From MED-G105 sp039819085 (lineage in GTDB: Bacteria; Pseudomonadota; Alphaproteobacteria; Caulobacterales; Parvularculaceae), in NCBI GenBank assembly GCA_039819085.1, contig JBCBSQ010000023.1:1-36982 (forward strand): a DNA stretch of 36,982 bases. Direction: 5' to 3'. Made by a program: the position numbers and the translations under genes. Numbering within the stretch: the first letter of the stretch is position 1; every line of letters starts with the position of its first letter. This document shows, piece after piece, positions 33,025 through 36,982 of this stretch. The notes under the pieces were generated by a model. The model searched no databases. It was not told the origin of the DNA and was given only the letters and a program-made list of their open reading frames with translations.

Positions 33025-35628
33025 ATGCGCGTCGCGTACTTCACCATCTGTTCTGCGAACTATCTCGCTTATGCGCGGACGCTGCACGCCTCGCTCGCCA
33101 AGGCTGACCCGAAGGCCGCCGAGGACTTCCACCTCATCCTGGTCGATGAACTGGACGAGGCGACTGAGCGTTGCCTTGGCGGGCTGAACACCACAGAAGC
33201 CCGCGCGCTCGACCTGCCGACCTTCTTCGACATGGCGCTGCGCTATGATCAGATGGAGATGAACACGGCGGTGAAGCCCGCCGCCTTCGAACATCTCTTC
33301 AGCAAAGGCTACGACGCGGCGATCTATCTCGACCCCGACATTTATGTCCTGAAGCCGCTGACGCACGTCCTCAAAGCGCTGAAAGGCGGGGCCAACGGGG
33401 TCCTCACCCCCCACGCCACCGCGCCGCTCGAAGACGGCTTGGACCCCGATGATGTGCGTCTCATGCGCACCGGCGTCTTCAATCTTGGCTTCGGCGCCTT
33501 CGCCAACACGAAGAAAGCCAAGGATTTCGTCGCCTGGTGGAAACGGCGCATGGAGGGCCAATGCCGCGTCGACCTTGAAAACGGCCTCTTCGTCGACCAG
33601 CGCTTCATGGACCTCGCGCCGGCCTATCTCGACGACCTCCACGTCCTGAAGCATCTCGGCTACAACACCGCCTATTGGAACCTCGGCCATCGGCCCGTGA
33701 AGAAATCCCCGAAGGGATGGACCTCCGGCGGCCAGCCGCTCCATTTCTTTCATTTCAGCGGCGTGAAGCCTGGTAACAAAAAGGTGTTCTCCAAGCACCA
33801 AAACCGCTTCGGCGTCGAAGATATCGGAGAACTCAACGAGTTGCTTGGCGAGTATCTCGACGAACTGGACGCCCAGGGCCACGCCGAGAGCGGCAAGCTC
33901 CCCTACACTTATGGCCGCCTCGCCGACGGCGCGCCCGTGCCGAAGATCATCCGGGAGATCTTCGCCGACGATTTCACTCCAGCGCCCCGCACTCGAGAAG
34001 AAGCCTTCTCGCCCGACCTCGCCTGGGCCGACGCCCCGGCTGAGAGCCTATCGCGCATCAACGGCTTCGAGATCACCAAGGTCATGCACGCCGTCTGGCG
34101 CAAGCGCCCGGACCTGCGCGACGCGTTCCCGCTAACCAATGAACAAGGGCGGGAGCGGTTCCTGCGCTGGTTCGCCGCCACGGCAGAGCGAGAATACGGC
34201 CTGCCCAAAGCGCTGATCGCCAAAGCCGAGGCCCAGCTCGCAGCCCATGGCGGCGGGGTCTCGCCCTTCTCCAACGGCCGCGGCGTGTCTCCAAAGGCGC
34301 CGATCCGCTGGGTCGCTAGCAAGGCGCTCACCCATGCCGGCGCGCTCCGAAAAGCCTACCAAATCGTACCGCCGCGTTGGCGCGCAGTCGTCCGCGACGG
34401 CCTTATCCGCAGCGCCTCAGGCCAGCCGACAGCGCGCCGCATCGCCCATGCTGACGACCGGTTCATGGACCGCGGCCTCGCGCCCGGCCTCGGCGTCTAT
34501 GGCTATTTCCGCGCCGTCAGCGGCGTCGGCGAAGGCGCGCGGCGAACCATCGGCGCGCTCCAGGCCGTGGGCGCGCCTTTCTCCGCCCATATTGTCTCCA
34601 CCACGGGCCACCAAGCCGAGATCGTCGAAGAGCCCGCCAGCCTCGCCTACGGGCCCTCGCCGCACCGCGCCTTGCTCTTCCACGTCAACGCCGACCAAAC
34701 CCCCATGATGCTCGACGCCACGCCGCGCGAGGAGCTGCAAGGCCGCTATCTCATCGGCTACTGGACCTGGGAGCTCGCCGAGTTTCCCGACGCCTGGGCT
34801 GAAGCCTTCTCTCGCGTCGACGAGGTCTGGACGCCGACCCGCTTCGTGCGCGACGCCGTCGCCGCCAAAACCGACAAACCCGTGCATGTCGTCCCGCACC
34901 CGGTGCCCGAGCGCATCTCCAGCGGGGAAGGACGTGCGCGCCTCGGCTTGCCCGCCGACCGCTTCCTGTTCCTGTGCGCGCTCGATCTCAACTCCTACCG
35001 CGCCCGCAAAAACGCCGAGGGCGCCTACAAAGCCTTCCGCCGCGCCTTTCCTGAAGGCTGCGCCGACGGGCCGATGCTGGTCGTCAAGGTCCACGGCGGC
35101 GCCCACACCCATGACGCCCGGCGCGAGCTCGCCAGCCTGCTCGCCAAGGACGATTGCGTCATCCTGATCGACCTGCCCATGGACGGCGCGCGCTACGCCG
35201 CCCTTCAGGAAGCCTGCGACGCCTATGTCTCGCTCCACCGCTCCGAAGGCTTCGGCCTCAACATCGCCGAGTGCATGCGCCTCGGCCGCCCGGTCGTCGC
35301 CACCGGCTATGGCGGCAACGCCGATTTCCTCGATGAGACCACAGGCTACCCCGTCCCCTATGAGATGGTCGCGGTGAAACCTGGCGAATACCCCCATGGC
35401 GAGGGTCAGAAGTGGGCCGAGCCCGACCTCGAGGCCGCCGCCGCCATCCTCCGCGAGATCGCCAACGACCCGAACGCCGCCCGCGCCCGCGGCGAGGCCG
35501 CCCGCCGCTCGATCATCGAGGCCATGGGCCCGGACAAGGTCGGCGCGGTGATCACGCGCCACCTTCAGCGGATCGACGGCGCCTATTTCGAGCCCGTCGC
35601 CGAAGCCCCGGCCGCGAGCCCCGCCTGA
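33025..35628 (+). CDS. Two-domain glycosyltransferase: GT-A (GT8-like) N terminus + GT4 C terminus
   Basis: An 867-residue cytoplasmic protein. Residues 1-290 form a nucleotide-diphospho-sugar transferase of GT-A fold, starting VAYFTICSANYLAYARTLHASL and carrying the DxD motif in YLDPDIYVL (Asp103 and Asp105), with FNLGFGAF and FVDQRFMD further on. Residues about 300-480 are a helical linker. The C-terminal GT-B domain (about 488-850) begins GVYGYFRAVSGVGEGARRTI and contains LIGYWTWELAEFP, DEVWTPTRF, PHPVP and SEGFGLNIAECMRLGRPVVA with the donor-site acidic residues. The two catalytic types imply sequential sugar additions by one polypeptide. The start has only a weak ribosome site. The next GT2 gene begins one base after its stop. 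Confidence 0.9.
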   Translation: MRVAYFTICSANYLAYARTLHASLAKADPKAAEDFHLILVDELDEATERCLGGLNTTEARALDLPTFFDMALRYDQMEMNTAVKPAAFEHLFSKGYDAAIYLDPDIYVLKPLTHVLKALKGGANGVLTPHATAPLEDGLDPDDVRLMRTGVFNLGFGAFANTKKAKDFVAWWKRRMEGQCRVDLENGLFVDQRFMDLAPAYLDDLHVLKHLGYNTAYWNLGHRPVKKSPKGWTSGGQPLHFFHFSGVKPGNKKVFSKHQNRFGVEDIGELNELLGEYLDELDAQGHAESGKLPYTYGRLADGAPVPKIIREIFADDFTPAPRTREEAFSPDLAWADAPAESLSRINGFEITKVMHAVWRKRPDLRDAFPLTNEQGRERFLRWFAATAEREYGLPKALIAKAEAQLAAHGGGVSPFSNGRGVSPKAPIRWVASKALTHAGALRKAYQIVPPRWRAVVRDGLIRSASGQPTARRIAHADDRFMDRGLAPGLGVYGYFRAVSGVGEGARRTIGALQAVGAPFSAHIVSTTGHQAEIVEEPASLAYGPSPHRALLFHVNADQTPMMLDATPREELQGRYLIGYWTWELAEFPDAWAEAFSRVDEVWTPTRFVRDAVAAKTDKPVHVVPHPVPERISSGEGRARLGLPADRFLFLCALDLNSYRARKNAEGAYKAFRRAFPEGCADGPMLVVKVHGGAHTHDARRELASLLAKDDCVILIDLPMDGARYAALQEACDAYVSLHRSEGFGLNIAECMRLGRPVVATGYGGNADFLDETTGYPVPYEMVAVKPGEYPHGEGQKWAEPDLEAAAAILREIANDPNAARARGEAARRSIIEAMGPDKVGAVITRHLQRIDGAYFEPVAEAPAASPA

Positions 35629-35629
35629 C

Positions 35630-36613
35630 GTGCCGGCGATCACCGTCGCAATCATCAATTACAACGCCGGCCCCATGCTCCAGGCCGCCGTCGACTCGCT
35701 CGCCGCCCAGTCTTTCCGAGATTTCGAAGTGATCCTGATCGACAATGGCTCGGAGGACGGCTCCACCGCCCACCTCCAAACCGCCGACCTCCCCGCCTTT
35801 CATCTCATCAATCCTGGCGACAATCTCGGCTTCGCCGCCGGCAACAATCTCGCCGCCAAAGAGGGAACCGGACGCTGGCTCGCGCTGCTCAATCCGGACG
35901 CTGAGGCTGCGCCGAACTGGCTGGCGAAATTGCTCGAAGCGACTGAGCGCCACCCGGACGTGAAGGCCTTCGCCTCGGCCCAATACGATGTCGCCGATCC
36001 CGGCAAGCTCGATGGCGTCGGCGACTCCTATCTCATCTTCGGCGTGCCCTGGCGCGGCGGGTTCGGCCGCAGCGCGCGCGAGCTGCCGGAAGAGGGCTAC
36101 TGCTTCAGCCCCTGCGGCGCGGGCGCCTTTTACGACCGCGAGACCTTCCTCGCCCATGGCGGCTACGACGAGCGCTTCTTCTGCTATTGCGAGGATGTCG
36201 ATCTCGGATTCCGCATGCAACTCGCCGGCGAACCCTGCGTCTTCGTCCCCGCGGCCGCCATCCGTCATGCCGGCTCGGCGCTGGCGGGGCGGGCCAGCGA
36301 GTTCACCGTCTTCCACGGCGCCCGCAACCGGGTCTGGACCTACGCCAAGAACATGCCCCTGCCGCTGCTGGTCCTGACCCTGCCAGGACATCTCGCGATC
36401 GCCGGATACCTGCTCCTAAGGGCCGCCATGACGCGCCGGCTCAGCCCGCTCTGGCGCGGCATGAAGGCTGGCTACGGCCAGGCCCGCGAAATCCGCCGGA
36501 CAAGCGCTTTCGGTCCGCCCAAACGGCGCGCCTCGCTTTGGCGCCTCGCCCGCGCGATGGCCTGGAATCCCTGGCGCATGAGCGCTCACCAAGCCCATGT
36601 GCGGCCGCTTTAG
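35630..36613 (+). CDS. GT2-family glycosyltransferase (rhamnosyltransferase-like)
   Basis: A 327-residue inverting GT-A enzyme. Its motifs are VAIINYNAGPMLQAAVDSL at the N terminus, LIDNGSEDGS, PGDNLGFAAGNN, LLNPDAE as the DxD equivalent, and FFCYCEDVDLGFRMQLAG with the catalytic-base region. These match the WbbL-like rhamnosyltransferase branch of GT2. A C-terminal hydrophobic stretch (about 243-265) with basic flanks suggests attachment to the inner membrane, fitting a lipid-linked acceptor. The GTG start (35630) is one base after the TGA of the previous gene, so translation is probably coupled. Donor sugar is not determined. Confidence 0.9.
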   Translation: MPAITVAIINYNAGPMLQAAVDSLAAQSFRDFEVILIDNGSEDGSTAHLQTADLPAFHLINPGDNLGFAAGNNLAAKEGTGRWLALLNPDAEAAPNWLAKLLEATERHPDVKAFASAQYDVADPGKLDGVGDSYLIFGVPWRGGFGRSARELPEEGYCFSPCGAGAFYDRETFLAHGGYDERFFCYCEDVDLGFRMQLAGEPCVFVPAAAIRHAGSALAGRASEFTVFHGARNRVWTYAKNMPLPLLVLTLPGHLAIAGYLLLRAAMTRRLSPLWRGMKAGYGQAREIRRTSAFGPPKRRASLWRLARAMAWNPWRMSAHQAHVRPL

Positions 36614-36982
36614 GGACAGATCAGCGATCACCTCCATCCGTCGGGCGGGCCTTGGCCCGCCAACGCTCACAAAATGGGTGTCGTTGCTGCAGCTATCCAA
36701 CATCTGCGTTCCGCGCGACCCAACGGCGAAGGCGAATCTCACTGACTTGCAATGCAATGTATCCTCCCCCCTTGCCGGTGGTGCGATACTTGGTTCATCG
36801 CGTGGCTTGAGGGCGGTCCGGACCGGCCGGGTTGCGGCGCGATGCGGCGGCGAGGGCCGCGTTCGGGGGCGTAACGAGCCGTCGGTCAAAGCCCCTGCTG
36901 GAAGGGTATGGCGCCTGCTGTAGTCGTACGCGCGGGACTGGGACGCCAGGTAAAGGCTTATGCCCGACCGACCGCCGCGGGG
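36614..36982. other. Non-coding end region, possible leader of a gene beyond the window
   Basis: No reading frame here looks like protein. Features seen are a GC-rich hairpin at 36644-36661, a perfect inverted repeat TTGCA-A-TGCAA (36747-36757) near a TGTATC -10-like element, and a long G/C-rich segment (about 36800-36950) with several self-complementary patches. An ATG at 36960 follows AAAGG and could start a gene that leaves the window after seven codons (MPDRPPR). If so, the stretch before it is an unusually long 5' leader. No known riboswitch or RNA consensus could be matched by eye. Confidence 0.4.
36644..36661 (+). terminator. Candidate terminator hairpin after the GT2 gene
   Basis: GGCGGGCC (36644-36651), TT, GGCCCGCC (36654-36661) form an 8-bp GC-only stem, or 7 bp with a CTTG loop, 31 bases after the GT2 stop codon. 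No T run follows, so intrinsic termination is doubtful. It may instead block 3' exonucleases. Confidence 0.4.

Noticed and set aside
34417..35658. Minus-strand open frame of 413 codons
   Set aside because: It is antisense to the 867-residue glycosyltransferase, whose motifs are complete. Long antisense frames are expected at this GC content.
36597..36923. 108-codon open frame at the right end
   Set aside because: It starts inside the GT2 gene, has no ribosome site and no protein-like pattern; the region is better described as non-coding.
36840..36960. 5S rRNA- or 6S RNA-like impression in the G/C-rich tail
   Set aside because: A few short strings recall 5S rRNA (GCCG, CGCCAGG), but helices and loops do not line up with 5S, SRP, RNase P, tmRNA or common riboswitch signatures.

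Overview
The window is about 37 kb of GC-rich, densely coding DNA. It is most likely a chromosomal segment of an alphaproteobacterium, perhaps from the Caulobacterales/Hyphomonadaceae/Maricaulales side of that class. The reasons are the codon use, the EF-Tu sequence, a hopanoid-type MlaC/RND transporter pair, a truncated MprF-like enzyme and many long accessory glycosyltransferases. Taxonomy is inferred from gene content only. I found no rRNA, tRNA, CRISPR array, transposase or phage gene.

Layout. (1) 1-6308, housekeeping and metabolism: the 5' part of tuf (minus, cut by the window edge), then divergent pgi and an MFS_2/GPH-type symporter, then a convergent membrane-anchored penicillin-amidase-family acylase. 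(2) 6591-8976: a two-gene operon without a recognised function, made of a four-helix membrane protein with cytoplasmic coiled coils and a membrane-anchored, probably periplasmic, vWA-like protein. (3) 8969-14925 (minus): two GT4 glycosyltransferases followed by hpnN-like and hpnM-like genes, which looks like a glycolipid synthesis and inner-to-outer membrane transport unit. (4) 15190-20611: a secreted DUF2141 protein, a short prepilin peptidase, a translationally coupled alpha/beta-hydrolase plus MprF-like aminoacyl-phospholipid synthase, and a phosphomannomutase/phosphoglucomutase. (5) 20762-25733: scoA and scoB, which normally sit side by side, are separated by an opposite-strand cassette of an HscC-type Hsp70 and a tail-anchored J-like protein; a Gfo/Idh/MocA dehydrogenase follows scoB. 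(6) 25812-26225: a lone pseudopilin. (7) 26283-36613: a sulfated-polysaccharide or glycan locus with a sulfatase lipoprotein, a tandem-domain sulfotransferase, a 1019-residue repeat+GT2+GT4 enzyme, a probable frameshifted gene remnant, an 867-residue two-domain glycosyltransferase and a GT2 enzyme. (8) 36614-36982: non-coding, probably the leader of a gene lying beyond the window.

How the genes fit together. Much of the window concerns the cell envelope: sugar-phosphate supply (pgi, phosphomannomutase), glycan assembly and sulfation, glycolipid transport and phospholipid head-group modification. The packing is extreme: five of seven convergent gene pairs overlap at their stop codons. The most interesting candidates for undescribed biology are the coiled-coil/vWA membrane pair (6591-8976) and the Hsp70/J-like cassette lodged between scoA and scoB (21464-23987).
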